Assembly: GCA_045642465.1 (NCBI GenBank)
Contig: JAZUIY010000002.1
Location: 1-64,000, forward strand
Source of the DNA: RUG420 sp045642465
GTDB taxonomy: Bacteria > Bacillota > Clostridia > Oscillospirales > Acutalibacteraceae
Length of the DNA: 64,000 nucleotides
Direction: 5' to 3'
Position 1 is the first letter of the stretch. Each line of letters begins with the position of its first letter. Of the stretch, positions 49,010 to 57,691 are shown piece after piece. The translations under genes and the position numbers were made by a program. The notes beneath the pieces are model-generated. The model made no database searches. It was given only the letters and a program-made list of their open reading frames with translations, and was not told the DNA's origin.

Positions 49010-49372
49010 TTAAACGATTTCGTTGGTAGCAATGATGTCAGCACCGGTACCAAGAACGTTTTCAATGATAACGTCCCCAATATGAACCGGAGCAGCAATA
49101 GAAGCGTTGTTGACTTCCTTCATGATGTCAAAGAGCATTTCCTTTGGAACATCCTGGGAGGTCTTGCAAGGTACGACGTAAGCAATACCGCCGGTAACCT
49201 TAGCAGTGGTGGTGAGGTTTCTCATTGGATGAGTTACTTCGTCACGAGCATACTTGTCACCGTTTTTGCAGGTAGCACCTTCTACGCTAACAACTTCTTT
49301 GTTGTCATCTAAGGTAACTTTAATTGCGCAGCCACGAGGACATGCAATACAAATCAGATCTCTAGTAGTCAT
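49010..49372 (-). CDS. DUF1667 small Fe-S-like subunit
   Basis: A 120-residue DUF1667 protein: ICIACPRGC (Cys-x2-Cys-x3-Cys) near the N-terminus and CKNGDKYA at 35 give a four-cysteine cluster; MRNLTTTAKVTGG is the family's middle motif. It is the usual third subunit beside anaerobic glycerol-3-phosphate dehydrogenase-like proteins and may pass electrons. Last gene of a three-gene minus-strand operon, two bases after the oxidoreductase. Confidence 0.9.
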   Translation of the reverse strand: MTTRDLICIACPRGCAIKVTLDDNKEVVSVEGATCKNGDKYARDEVTHPMRNLTTTAKVTGGIAYVVPCKTSQDVPKEMLFDIMKEVNNASIAAPVHIGDVIIENVLGTGADIIATNEIV

Positions 49373-49374
49373 GT

Positions 49375-50643
49375 TTATGCCTCCTCAATAGATACGACAA
49401 TTTCGTCGCCTGCGTTCATCTGAGCCAAATCTTCCGGCTTAATGAATACATTTTCCATTTCGCCAGGAGCCAGCTTCAGTTTCTTACGGTTCCAGAGTTC
49501 CTTGCCGTTGCAAGTAACAACGACGCGCTTATCCTTATATACATTTGCAACACGGAAGTAGATCTTAACCTGTTCCGGATTGTTCTTGTTGATGCGCTGT
49601 GGAACAGTGTAACGAACACCGTTGATACCCTTGCAGGTAACATATTCCGGTTCTGCGGTACCCTTGATGTATTCTGCAGCACCCTGACCGGCGATTTGAG
49701 ATTCCTGGGTAACGAAGTCAACCAGGTCATGTACCTGAAGTACGTTACCGCAAGCGAATACGCCCTTCTGAGAGGTTTCGCGCATTTCGTTTACAACAGG
49801 GCCTCTGGTGATTGGGTCCATTTCCAGACCAATCTGGTTGGAAAGTTCGTTTTCCGGAATCAGACCTACGGAGAGGAGAACGGTGTCACATTCAATGTAA
49901 CGTTCGGTGCCAGGGATTGGCAGCATGTGGTCATCTACGTCAGCAATGGTAACGCCTTCTACACGGTCCTTACCATGTACCTGAATTACGGTACAGGAGA
50001 GGTAAAGAGGAATGTCGAAGTCTTCCAGACACTGAACGATGTTTCTCTGAAGACCGCCGGAGTATGGCATAACTTCACAAACACATTCAACCTTAGCGCC
50101 TTCCAAAGTCATACGGCGGGCCATGATAAGACCGATGTCACCGGAACCGAGGATAACGCATTTATGACCCGGCATATAGCCGTCAATGTTTACGAATTTC
50201 TGTGCGGCACCTGCGGCCATAACGCCTGCAGGACGGGAACCGGCAATGTCAAGAGCACCACGAGGGCGTTCACGGCAGCCCATAGCAAGGACAATGGCCT
50301 TAGCGTTGATGCACATGAGGCCTTCTTCCTTGGAAGAGCAGATTACCTGGTTGTCCTTGGTCAGGTTCAGAACCATGGTGTCAGTCTTAACGACGATTTT
50401 GGTTTCGTTAACCAGCTTTACAAAACGGTCAGCATATTCAGGACCGGACATCATTTCGCCAAAGTAGGTGGCGCCGAAACCGGAGTGAATGCACTGTTCC
50501 AAAATACCACCCATACGTTCTGCACGTTCCAGGATGATGATGTTTTCTTCTGGGATGCCATTGTCCTTAGCGGCAAGAGCAGCTGCCATACCGGCAGGGC
50601 CGCCTCCGACTACGACAAGGTCATAATTTAAAATGTTGTTCAT
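49375..50643 (-). CDS. FAD/NAD(P)-dependent oxidoreductase of the GlpABC-like operon
   Basis: A 422-residue flavoprotein: FAD-binding VVVGGGPAGMAAALAA (about 9-24), NAD-binding CVILGSGDIGLIMARRM (about 149-165) and the ACGNVL flavin-ring motif near 305. In these operons it couples the substrate-oxidising flavoprotein to NAD. The ATG at 50643 has AAAGGACGAAGTAAG before it and begins just ahead of the FAD motif. One base separates it from the upstream dehydrogenase gene. Confidence 0.9.
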   Translation of the reverse strand: MNNILNYDLVVVGGGPAGMAAALAAKDNGIPEENIIILERAERMGGILEQCIHSGFGATYFGEMMSGPEYADRFVKLVNETKIVVKTDTMVLNLTKDNQVICSSKEEGLMCINAKAIVLAMGCRERPRGALDIAGSRPAGVMAAGAAQKFVNIDGYMPGHKCVILGSGDIGLIMARRMTLEGAKVECVCEVMPYSGGLQRNIVQCLEDFDIPLYLSCTVIQVHGKDRVEGVTIADVDDHMLPIPGTERYIECDTVLLSVGLIPENELSNQIGLEMDPITRGPVVNEMRETSQKGVFACGNVLQVHDLVDFVTQESQIAGQGAAEYIKGTAEPEYVTCKGINGVRYTVPQRINKNNPEQVKIYFRVANVYKDKRVVVTCNGKELWNRKKLKLAPGEMENVFIKPEDLAQMNAGDEIVVSIEEA

Positions 50644-50644
50644 C

Positions 50645-52093
50645 TTACTTCGTCCTTTCGTAAATGATGTCGGAATTGCCACCAAACTTCTTGATTTCAG
50701 AAATAGGCATGTTCAATTCTTTAGAGATAATTTCCATTACCTTGGAACCACAGAAACCGCCCTGGCAACGACCCATGCCTGCACGGGTACGTCTCTTTAC
50801 GCCGTCAACGTCAATGGCGCCTGCAGGAGCAAGAACTGCGTCACGGATTTCACCTTCGGTGATGGTTTCGCAACGGCAGATGATGCGGGCATAGGCAGGA
50901 TCCTTAGCAATGAGAGCTTCCTGTTCTTCCAGAGAAAGGTTGCGGAAGAAGACAGGAGCCTTACGGGATGGATTCCAGTCAGCTTTCTTGTCCTGTGCAC
51001 CAAGTACGTCAAGAACAATGTTCTCAATGTATTCAGCAATGGCAGGGGAGGAAGCAAGACCAGGAGATTCAATACCGATGGCATTGATGAAGTGGTCATT
51101 CTTAGCGGTCTTTTCAATGATGAAGTCGTGAACGTCAAGGTGAGCACGAAGACCTGCGAAAGAAGTAATCTGGTCACGGGCAGTTGCTGCAGGAATGGAC
51201 TTCTGCGCAATTGCATAAGTTTCGCGAAGAGCACCAACGCGAACGGAAAGATCATCCTTGTCTTCCATATCTACAGAGGTAGGACCAACGAGGATGTTGT
51301 GGTGTGTAGTTGGGGATACCAAAATACCTTTACCCATTTTGGAAGGGCACTGGAAAATAGTATGAGTGCAAAGACCAGCGCAGTTACGGTCCAGAAGACC
51401 ATATTCACCAAGTCTTGGAATAATCTTGTACTTGGAGTAAGAGTCATCAAACATGCAGGCAATCTTGTCAGCATAGAGGCCGGCAACATTGATTACCATT
51501 TTGGCTTCAATGGTCTTACCACACTTGCAAGCAAGGCTGAAGACGTCATCTGCCAATTTGATGTCAGCAACTTCAAAGTTTCTTACGAATTCAACGCCGT
51601 TGCCTACTGCACATTCAGCAGCTGCAATAGCCAGTTCGTAAGGGCTTACAATACCAGCGGATTTTGCCCACAGAGCACCAACAGCTTCCGGACCAATGTT
51701 TGGTTCCAGTTCTTCTAACTTGGCTCTGTCAATGATTTCCAGGTACTGAGCATCAATACCATTGGCAATACCACGGTCATAGAGTTCCTTAATGGTAGCC
51801 ATTTCTTCTTCAGAGAAAGCTACAACCAAAGAACCATTCTTTTCATAAGGAACAGAAAGAGTAGTACAAACCTCTTCCATCATCTGGCAGCCCTTTACAT
51901 TGAGCTTTGCCATGAGTGTTCCAGTCTGAGCGTCAAATCCCGCATGCACAATACCACTGTTTGCTTTGGTGGTTCCCATAGCAACGTCAGCGGCTTTCTC
52001 AACCAGTACAGTCTTCAGATTGTACTTGGAGAGTGCGCGAGCTACCTGCGTCCCAACGACGCCGGCGCCGATAATAGCAATATCGTATACCAT
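50645..52093 (-). CDS. Glycerol-3-phosphate dehydrogenase-like flavoprotein (GlpA type)
   Basis: A 482-residue protein with FAD-binding IAIIGAGVVGTQVARAL (4-20) and a DAO-fold core, followed by a C-terminal BFD-like [2Fe-2S] domain with ICRCETI and GRCQGGFC (about 405-460), as in anaerobic GlpA. It likely oxidises sn-glycerol 3-phosphate to dihydroxyacetone phosphate. No glpF or glpK is present here. The ATG at 52093 follows AAGGAGAACTTGATA; a TTG two codons earlier is less likely. Confidence 0.88.
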   Translation of the reverse strand: MVYDIAIIGAGVVGTQVARALSKYNLKTVLVEKAADVAMGTTKANSGIVHAGFDAQTGTLMAKLNVKGCQMMEEVCTTLSVPYEKNGSLVVAFSEEEMATIKELYDRGIANGIDAQYLEIIDRAKLEELEPNIGPEAVGALWAKSAGIVSPYELAIAAAECAVGNGVEFVRNFEVADIKLADDVFSLACKCGKTIEAKMVINVAGLYADKIACMFDDSYSKYKIIPRLGEYGLLDRNCAGLCTHTIFQCPSKMGKGILVSPTTHHNILVGPTSVDMEDKDDLSVRVGALRETYAIAQKSIPAATARDQITSFAGLRAHLDVHDFIIEKTAKNDHFINAIGIESPGLASSPAIAEYIENIVLDVLGAQDKKADWNPSRKAPVFFRNLSLEEQEALIAKDPAYARIICRCETITEGEIRDAVLAPAGAIDVDGVKRRTRAGMGRCQGGFCGSKVMEIISKELNMPISEIKKFGGNSDIIYERTK

Positions 52094-52145
52094 TATCAAG
52101 TTCTCCTTCCTAACATCATGTTTTTGAAAACACTTTTTGATGTTT

Positions 52146-52187
52146 GGCGATGGGTAAATCGCCTATTACATACGGTATAGAGTATAC
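52146..52187 (-). promoter_or_regulatory. Leader hairpin and dyad upstream of the glycerol-3-phosphate operon
   Basis: GGCGAT-gggtaa-ATCGCC (52146-52163) forms a six-pair hairpin in the likely leader, and GTATA-gag-TATAC (52175-52187) is a perfect dyad overlapping a TATACT -10-like sequence on the minus strand. The regulator is not known. Confidence 0.4.
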
Positions 52188-52244
52188 AACTTTTTCTTTC
52201 GTTAGAATAGTAACAATTTGCCCTTTTTGGAAACTTTGGGAATA

Positions 52245-52272
52245 TTGACAAAACAGGTCCGAATGCTACAAT
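52245..52272 (+). promoter_or_regulatory. Promoter of hydrolase pair B
   Basis: Consensus TTGACA (52245-52250), 16-bp spacer, TACAAT (52267-52272). Confidence 0.75.
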
Positions 52273-52332
52273 AAAATTGCATTAATTAACGGCGTTGTTC
52301 GCTATTTTAAGCCATTTTAGGAGGAAATTGAA

Positions 52333-53292
52333 ATGAATATTGAATCTGCTTTGTTGAGCTTTGTATTCAACATTGACAACTGGGCAAAAGGCCCAATCAT
52401 CAACACCATTCAGAAGAAGTATCCTGATCTTAAAAAGGAACTTGACGTGGTTTACTCCGACAAGTGCCCTGCTTGTAAGGCTGACATCTTCTACATGGAC
52501 AAAAAACCTGCTACAAAGAGACCTTGCCTCGTAAACATTCATGGCGGCGGACTGATCATTGGTGACAAGAGCAACTCCACCAACTACTGCTACCAGATTG
52601 CCGGCGAATCCGACACTATTGTTGTAAACATCAACTACGGTATGCCTGAAAAAGATATTCCTGCTATGTTCGAAAAGGTAGACCCAAAAGCTTCTCACGA
52701 TGCTTCCTACATTTTCCCACTGCAGATCCGCACTCACTTTGATGCTCTCAAATGGGTAGCTGACCACGCTGACGAATATGCTATTGATATGGATAACGTA
52801 TTTGTATCCGGTGACTCCGCCGGTTCTGAAATGACCGGTATGGTTGCTGCTTGCTTCTCTTCCAAGGAATATGCTGACGCTCTGGGCGTAGAAATGGTTG
52901 ACTTCGTTCCGAAGGGCTTCATCATGAACTGTGGCCTTTACAACATGAACATCTACAAGTACATCCCAATCGGCCGTGTTATGATGGCTAAGTTCATGGG
53001 CGACAAGGCTCCTCATAAGCTTGACATGTGGAAGTACCACAACCCAATTCCATTCATTGACGGTTCCATTAAGAACGCTCTCGTTGTGAAGGGCCGCATT
53101 GACGTTATGACCATCTTCCAGTCCGACTGGATGGTGAAGAGACTGAAGGAAGTTGGCGTTCCAACTACCTTCTACATTGGTAAGAATATTCCAAACAGCT
53201 TCCATGACTTCCTTCTGCTTGCTCCGACCAAGGAAGCAAAGAAGGCACTGAAGTTTACCAGAGAATGGATTGCTGACTGCGCTGCTAAATAA
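52333..53292 (+). CDS. HSL-type alpha/beta hydrolase, pair B copy 1
   Basis: A 319-residue esterase-like protein with HGGGLIIGD (about 72-80) and SGDSAGSEMTGM (nucleophile Ser about 161). The C-terminal TTFYIGKNIPNSFHDFLLL contains the catalytic His. It differs from pair A in the oxyanion region and lacks the YYGYTYP tail. TAGGAGGAAATTGAA precedes the ATG. Codon use is regular and biased, suggesting good expression. Confidence 0.87.
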   Translation: MNIESALLSFVFNIDNWAKGPIINTIQKKYPDLKKELDVVYSDKCPACKADIFYMDKKPATKRPCLVNIHGGGLIIGDKSNSTNYCYQIAGESDTIVVNINYGMPEKDIPAMFEKVDPKASHDASYIFPLQIRTHFDALKWVADHADEYAIDMDNVFVSGDSAGSEMTGMVAACFSSKEYADALGVEMVDFVPKGFIMNCGLYNMNIYKYIPIGRVMMAKFMGDKAPHKLDMWKYHNPIPFIDGSIKNALVVKGRIDVMTIFQSDWMVKRLKEVGVPTTFYIGKNIPNSFHDFLLLAPTKEAKKALKFTREWIADCAAK

Positions 53293-53318
53293 AATATTTC
53301 ATTTGGGGGATTTTAATT

Positions 53319-54278
53319 ATGAACGTTGAAAATGCTATCCTTAGCTTTATCTTCAATATCTGCAACTGGGCTTTCTTCCCGGTTTATAACACCATTCAGA
53401 AAGACTATCCTGACATGAACAATGAAAAGGATATCGTCTTCTCTGACCGCGCTCCTTGCTGCAAGCTGGATGTTCATTTCTTGGAAAAGAAGCCAGCTGC
53501 AAAGCGTCCTTGCCTGATTAACATTCACGGCGGCGGACTCATCATTGGGGACAAGAAGAACTCCACCAACTACTGTTATCAGGTAGCAGGGGAATCTGAC
53601 ACTGTTGTTTTCAACATCAACTACCCACTGCCAAGCAAGGAAATTCCTGCTATGTTCGAAAACGTAGACCCTGTAGCTTCTCACAACGAAGACTGGGTAT
53701 TCCCAATGGCTATTCAGTCCCACTTTGATGCTTTCCGTTGGGTAGAAGCTCATGCTGACGAATACGGCATTGACTTGGACAACGTATTCATTTCCGGTGA
53801 CTCTGCCGGTTCCGAAATGACCGCTATGGTAATGGCTTGCTTCTGCAACGAAGAATATGCCGGTGCCCTTGGCGTTGAAAAGCCAAACTTTGTTCCAAAG
53901 GGCTACATCATGAACTGCGGTCTTTACAACATGAACGTTTATAAGTACATTCCGGTTGGCCGTGTAATGTGGGTTAAGTTCATGGGCGACAAGGCTCCTC
54001 ATAAGAACCCAATGTGGAAATACCACAACCCAATGCCATATCTGAACGGTGACATCAAGAATGCCATGGTTGTCAAGGGCATGACCGACGTTCTTACCAT
54101 CTTCCAGTCTGACTGGATGGTTAAGAGACTGAAGGAAGTTGGCGTTCCTACCACTTACTACATTGGTAAGAACCCACTGAACTCTTTCCATGACTTCATT
54201 TTGAACGCTCCTTCTAAGGACGGTAAAAAGGCTGTTGCCGCTACCAGAAAGTTCATTGCAGAATGCGTTGCCAAATAA
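53319..54278 (+). CDS. HSL-type alpha/beta hydrolase, pair B copy 2
   Basis: A 319-residue paralogue of the preceding gene with the same length and gap-free alignment by eye: HGGGLIIGDKKNSTNYCYQV, SGDSAGSEMTAM and the GKNPLNSFHDF His motif. Weak GGGGGATTTTAATT ribosome site, 26 bp after copy 1. Closed by a strong terminator. Confidence 0.87.
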   Translation: MNVENAILSFIFNICNWAFFPVYNTIQKDYPDMNNEKDIVFSDRAPCCKLDVHFLEKKPAAKRPCLINIHGGGLIIGDKKNSTNYCYQVAGESDTVVFNINYPLPSKEIPAMFENVDPVASHNEDWVFPMAIQSHFDAFRWVEAHADEYGIDLDNVFISGDSAGSEMTAMVMACFCNEEYAGALGVEKPNFVPKGYIMNCGLYNMNVYKYIPVGRVMWVKFMGDKAPHKNPMWKYHNPMPYLNGDIKNAMVVKGMTDVLTIFQSDWMVKRLKEVGVPTTYYIGKNPLNSFHDFILNAPSKDGKKAVAATRKFIAECVAK

Positions 54279-54302
54279 GCTATATTTACGGCAAGTTTAA
54301 CA

Positions 54303-54338
54303 AAAAAAAGGCGCTCCATTTGGAGCGCCTTTTTTTTG
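54303..54338. terminator. Terminator after hydrolase pair B
   Basis: AAAAGGCGCTCC-attt-GGAGCGCCTTTTTTTT; a strong hairpin with T8. Confidence 0.93.
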
Positions 54339-54347
54339 CAGTTGTAG

Positions 54348-54353
54348 TATAAT
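54348..54353 (+). promoter_or_regulatory. -10 element for the DUF362 cluster
   Basis: TATAAT at 54348-54353 lies directly after the terminator; the -35 region would fall in its T tract, so recognition may be weak. Confidence 0.4.
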
Positions 54354-54414
54354 TGTTAAGTACATAATTGCTTTTGCACATTGTTGTTTTGGAAAGAAAA
54401 GGAGAAATGAAAAA

Positions 54415-54702
54415 ATGCTCAAACTCAAAGATTTCATTTTTGCATTTTGCTACAAAATCAGAGGCCTTCTCTATTTCATGGTAATTGTCCTTTGGATCAT
54501 CGGCGCTTTGGCCGCTGCCTATGGCTTCCCATGGATTATTGTAGGTATTTTGGCAATGCATATCTGTGAATTCCCAATTGGTCTTGCAGTTGGTAAAAAG
54601 GCTTATGAAAAGCTGCCTTACATCTTGGTAATGCACTTTACCTTCGGCTTCACTTGGTGGATTCCACTGTCCCATGCAACCAAATTGCTGGAAGATATGT
54701 AA
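54415..54702 (+). CDS. Small membrane protein with HICE and GFTWW motifs (copy 1)
   Basis: A 95-residue protein with three hydrophobic segments (about 16-36, 38-58, 68-85). The middle carries MHICEFPIGLAVGKKA and the end PYILVMHFTFGFTWWIP. The 56730 protein repeats both motifs nearly word for word and the next gene has a diverged version. The HxxE...G(T/S/F)xxxL/P pattern is reminiscent of TMEM254/DUF4499-like proteins, but I cannot confirm it. AAAGGAGAAATGAAAAA precedes the ATG. Confidence 0.75.
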   Translation: MLKLKDFIFAFCYKIRGLLYFMVIVLWIIGALAAAYGFPWIIVGILAMHICEFPIGLAVGKKAYEKLPYILVMHFTFGFTWWIPLSHATKLLEDM

Positions 54703-54715
54703 GGAGGGAATAAAC

Positions 54716-55015
54716 ATGCTTGCTTTTATTGCTTGGTTTTTATGCCTGGTTCTTTGGACTTTAGGCGTACTCTGGACAATTTTTAAGAAGAGCCCGGTTA
54801 TTGTATATTTCCTGTTCTTCTTGCATCTGTTTGAATTGTTGGTAGTTGGTTTCAAGACCGGTGTGAAGTTTGGTTATTCCAAACTGGAAACCGTTATCAA
54901 CTGCATCTTCTATGGCTTCACTTGGTGGCTGCCTCTGAAGAAGCAGATCAAAAAGGAAACCTTCACCGATAAGGATTTCGTAAGAACTCCTAACGACGTG
55001 TTTATTCAGGACTAA
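54716..55015 (+). CDS. Small membrane protein with HLFE and GFTWW motifs (copy 2, diverged)
   Basis: A 99-residue protein with segments at about 4-20, 27-45 and 58-75. HLFELLVVGFKTGVKFGY and YGFTWWLPLKKQ correspond to HICE...GKKAG and GFTWWIP in the two flanking paralogues; it also has a charged 20-residue C-terminal tail. Starts 13 bp after copy 1 with AAGGAGGGAATAAAC, so the ATG at 54716 is firm. Confidence 0.72.
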   Translation: MLAFIAWFLCLVLWTLGVLWTIFKKSPVIVYFLFFLHLFELLVVGFKTGVKFGYSKLETVINCIFYGFTWWLPLKKQIKKETFTDKDFVRTPNDVFIQD

Positions 55016-55029
55016 GGAGGGGAATAACT

Positions 55030-56706
55030 ATGGGAATCAATTATGAAAAGAATGCAGTAGTTATTACCGAGGCTCCTCAGCTGAACTATTTCCACAACTA
55101 TGTTTCTCTGCCATATGACTATGGTAAGGATTCTTATGAAGCACGTGCCGACGTTAAGGCAATTAAGGCTACCGTAAAGAAGTCCCTGGATGACCTGGAT
55201 GCTGCCACCGGTTGGAAAGCACAGTTCAAGGGCAAAAAGGTTTTAATTAAGCCAAATCTGGTATTCGCAACTCCTAAGACCGGATACCGTTTTGATTACG
55301 ATATTCCACAGACCACTGACCCTCGTGTATTCGACGCTGTTATGGAAGTGCTGGATGGCATTTGTTCCGACATCGTCATTGGCGAAGGCTCCGGTCTGGT
55401 TACCTGGATGTACTGCAAAGTAACCGGTTATGACCGTATCGCCAAGAAATACGGCTGCAAGCTGGTCTTCTTTGAAGAAGAATCCACCGAACGCTTCTTC
55501 TGCCCGAAGGCAGAATGTGGCCAGGAAGTATACGTTCCAAAAATCATTGGCGAAGTGGTTCGCGGCGAACGTCTCTATGTTTCCTGCCCGAAGACCAAGT
55601 GCAACATTTACACCGGTGTAACCCTGGGCTTCAAGAACGCCATGGGTACCTTCTCTTGCAACCAGCGTGCTAGAAACCACACCTGGCAGATTGATAAGAA
55701 ACTCACCGACCTGCTCTATTTGTTCAAGCCGGACCTGACCGTTATTGACGGTATTATCGGCGGCGAAGGTAACACTCCGGGCCCTAACGTTCCGGTTATT
55801 ATGGACCGTATTATCTGCGGTACCAACGCGGTAGAAGTTGACCGTGTTACCACCGAACTCATGGGCTTTGACCCAACCAAGAACAAGCTTCTCATTGAAG
55901 CTGACGCTCGCGGATTCAACGACCCGAACGTAGAAGTAATTGGTGAAAAACGCGTTGTTCCGTTCCGTCCTGCAGAACCAACTCTGCTGTCTGAACGCTT
56001 TAAGAAACTTTGGCCAAACGTAGACCTCTATGTAGGCCACACCAACGACAGAGCTCCAAAGCTGGAAAAACTTTCCGGCAACTCTCTGGACTTTGTTCGT
56101 GAAATGGAAGCTACCTGTGCCGGCGGCTGCATTGCTTCTCTGGGTACCACCTTTGAAGTTATGTACGCTTCCTACACCTACTTCCTCAACAAGAACCGTA
56201 AGCTGAAGGTTATTGTTGGCCCTGGCGCTGAAAAAGACGGCAAGCGTTATTGGGTAGGTGCTGACGGAAAAGCTTATACTTTGGACGAATTGAAGGCCAT
56301 TAAAATGCCTTGCCTGGTTTGCGGCGAATGCTCCGCTCCGGCTAAGGATTTGGCTTCTCTTTGGGGCTTCCTGTGGATCCGCGGCTGTGGTGAAGTATTC
56401 AACCTGGCTGCCCGTACCGCAGTTGCCATGATGCCGGACCTTCCTGGTCAGGCTGACATGCACACCTTGCCACTGCTGGGCATCGGTGCTGTACGTAAGT
56501 ACCTTGTTAAGGTTGCTAAGGCTGCCATGGGTGCACCTACTGAAATGCACTTTGACGCCTATAACGACGGTCTTTACACCATTCCGGAATATGCCGAAAA
56601 GAACCTGGATTGTGACTGGGTAGAAGCTCCGCTTCCACCGCTTGACATGAAGGGCAGAATTAAGGCTATGCTGGATGTAAGACTGATTGCGAACTTCTTG
56701 TTCTAA
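55030..56706 (+). CDS. DUF362-domain protein
   Basis: A 558-residue soluble protein. Residues about 70-260 match DUF362: GKKVLIKPNLV, DIVIGEGSG, YVSCPKTKCNIYTGVTLGFKNAMG and PDLTVIDGIIGGEGNTPGP. The C-terminal part has a Cys pair region MPCLVCGECSAP (about 430) and an alternative Cys in ATCAGGC. DUF362 proteins are often electron-carrier or metal-linked, without defined substrate. AAGGAGGGGAATAACT precedes the ATG. It lies between the HxxE/GFTWW small proteins in one operon. Confidence 0.83.
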   Translation: MGINYEKNAVVITEAPQLNYFHNYVSLPYDYGKDSYEARADVKAIKATVKKSLDDLDAATGWKAQFKGKKVLIKPNLVFATPKTGYRFDYDIPQTTDPRVFDAVMEVLDGICSDIVIGEGSGLVTWMYCKVTGYDRIAKKYGCKLVFFEEESTERFFCPKAECGQEVYVPKIIGEVVRGERLYVSCPKTKCNIYTGVTLGFKNAMGTFSCNQRARNHTWQIDKKLTDLLYLFKPDLTVIDGIIGGEGNTPGPNVPVIMDRIICGTNAVEVDRVTTELMGFDPTKNKLLIEADARGFNDPNVEVIGEKRVVPFRPAEPTLLSERFKKLWPNVDLYVGHTNDRAPKLEKLSGNSLDFVREMEATCAGGCIASLGTTFEVMYASYTYFLNKNRKLKVIVGPGAEKDGKRYWVGADGKAYTLDELKAIKMPCLVCGECSAPAKDLASLWGFLWIRGCGEVFNLAARTAVAMMPDLPGQADMHTLPLLGIGAVRKYLVKVAKAAMGAPTEMHFDAYNDGLYTIPEYAEKNLDCDWVEAPLPPLDMKGRIKAMLDVRLIANFLF

Positions 56707-56729
56707 AAAACTGTTAGGAGATTTGTTTT

Positions 56730-57014
56730 ATGGCTAAATTAAAAGATTTTTTGATTACCACCATTGGTAAGATGGAAAAACTGCTTTACGTTATGGTCAT
56801 CATTCTTTGGACCGTAGGTACCATCCTTACCATTACCACCGGTATGCCATGGATCCAGATTGCTATTATTGCAATGCATATCTGCGAATTCCCAATTGGC
56901 TGGACCGTTGGTAAGAAGGCCGGTTTCTCTGTGCCTTACATTCTCGTAATGCACTTCACCTTCGGCTTCACCTGGTGGGTACCGGTTCTTTACAAAAAGA
57001 GCTTAGGCGAATAA
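56730..57014 (+). CDS. Small membrane protein with HICE and GFTWW motifs (copy 3)
   Basis: A 94-residue paralogue of the 54415 protein: MAKLKDFLITT... matches MLKLKDFIFAF..., and MHICEFPIGWTVGKKAG plus PYILVMHFTFGFTWWVP are conserved. Three hydrophobic segments. TTAGGAGATTTGTTTT precedes the ATG. It ends the operon, with a terminator 25 bp downstream. Confidence 0.75.
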   Translation: MAKLKDFLITTIGKMEKLLYVMVIILWTVGTILTITTGMPWIQIAIIAMHICEFPIGWTVGKKAGFSVPYILVMHFTFGFTWWVPVLYKKSLGE

Positions 57015-57037
57015 TCAAAATACACAAAAATAAGACG

Positions 57038-57076
57038 TGGGCGTCACCGTTCTTGGTGGCGCCCATTTCTTGTTTT
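57038..57076 (+). terminator. Terminator of the DUF362 cluster
   Basis: GGGCGtCACC-gttctt-GGTGgCGCCC followed by ATTTCTTGTTTT. Confidence 0.85.
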
Positions 57077-57098
57077 AAATGTATATAAATGCTATAAT
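57070..57098 (+). promoter_or_regulatory. ruvCAB promoter
   Basis: TTGTTT (57070-57075), 17-bp spacer, TATAAT (57093-57098). Confidence 0.7.
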
Positions 57099-57131
57099 AT
57101 TACGACTATTGCTTAGAATTAGGAGGTGCCT

Positions 57132-57662
57132 ATGAGAATCCTTGGAATTGACCCAGGTTACGCCATCATCGGATGGGGTGTTCTGGACTTTGAATCAGGC
57201 AAATGCAAGGTAGTGGACTACGGTGCAATTACCACGCCGGCCGGCATGGATTTCCCGAAGCGCCTCAGCATTATTTACGACATGGCTTTTGAAATTATGG
57301 AGAAGTACCAGCCGGAAGTCATGTCCATAGAAAAGTTGTTCTTCACCAACAACAAAACCACGGGTATTGACGTGGCGCAAGCCAGAGGCTGTGTGGTGTT
57401 GGCTGCTGAGCAGCACGACATGGAAATCCATGAATACACACCAATGCAGGTGAAGCAGGCCGTGGTCGGGTACGGCAAAGCCGACAAGAAGCAGGTCATG
57501 GAAATGACCCGCATGATTTTAGGGCTCAAGGAAGTGCCGAAGCCGGACGACACGGCAGACGCCTTGGCCATGGCAATTTGTCACGGCCACGTAAACGGTT
57601 CCAAGATGGGACCCATGGACCCGGGAAAACAGAAAAAACTCCGTATTCGAAACGGAATTTAA
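57132..57662 (+). CDS. ruvC: Holliday junction endonuclease RuvC
   Basis: A 176-residue resolvase cutting Holliday junctions. Catalytic Asp7 (GIDPG), Glu67 (MSIEKLFF) and the C-terminal DDTADALA acidic pair are present. The ATG at 57132 follows AGGAGGTGCCT directly; a GTG at 57126 would overlap that site. First gene of ruvC-ruvA-ruvB. Confidence 0.97.
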   Translation: MRILGIDPGYAIIGWGVLDFESGKCKVVDYGAITTPAGMDFPKRLSIIYDMAFEIMEKYQPEVMSIEKLFFTNNKTTGIDVAQARGCVVLAAEQHDMEIHEYTPMQVKQAVVGYGKADKKQVMEMTRMILGLKEVPKPDDTADALAMAICHGHVNGSKMGPMDPGKQKKLRIRNGI

Positions 57663-57691
57663 TGGGCAAATAAATTTTTGGGAGAGAAGTT

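Noticed and set aside
50633..51718. Long plus-strand open frame opposite the GlpA-like gene, and similar ones at 49696-50631, 52282-53205, 53313-54191 and 55243-56550
   Set aside because: Mirror frames caused by strong codon bias in the opposite real genes; they lack ribosome sites and family motifs.
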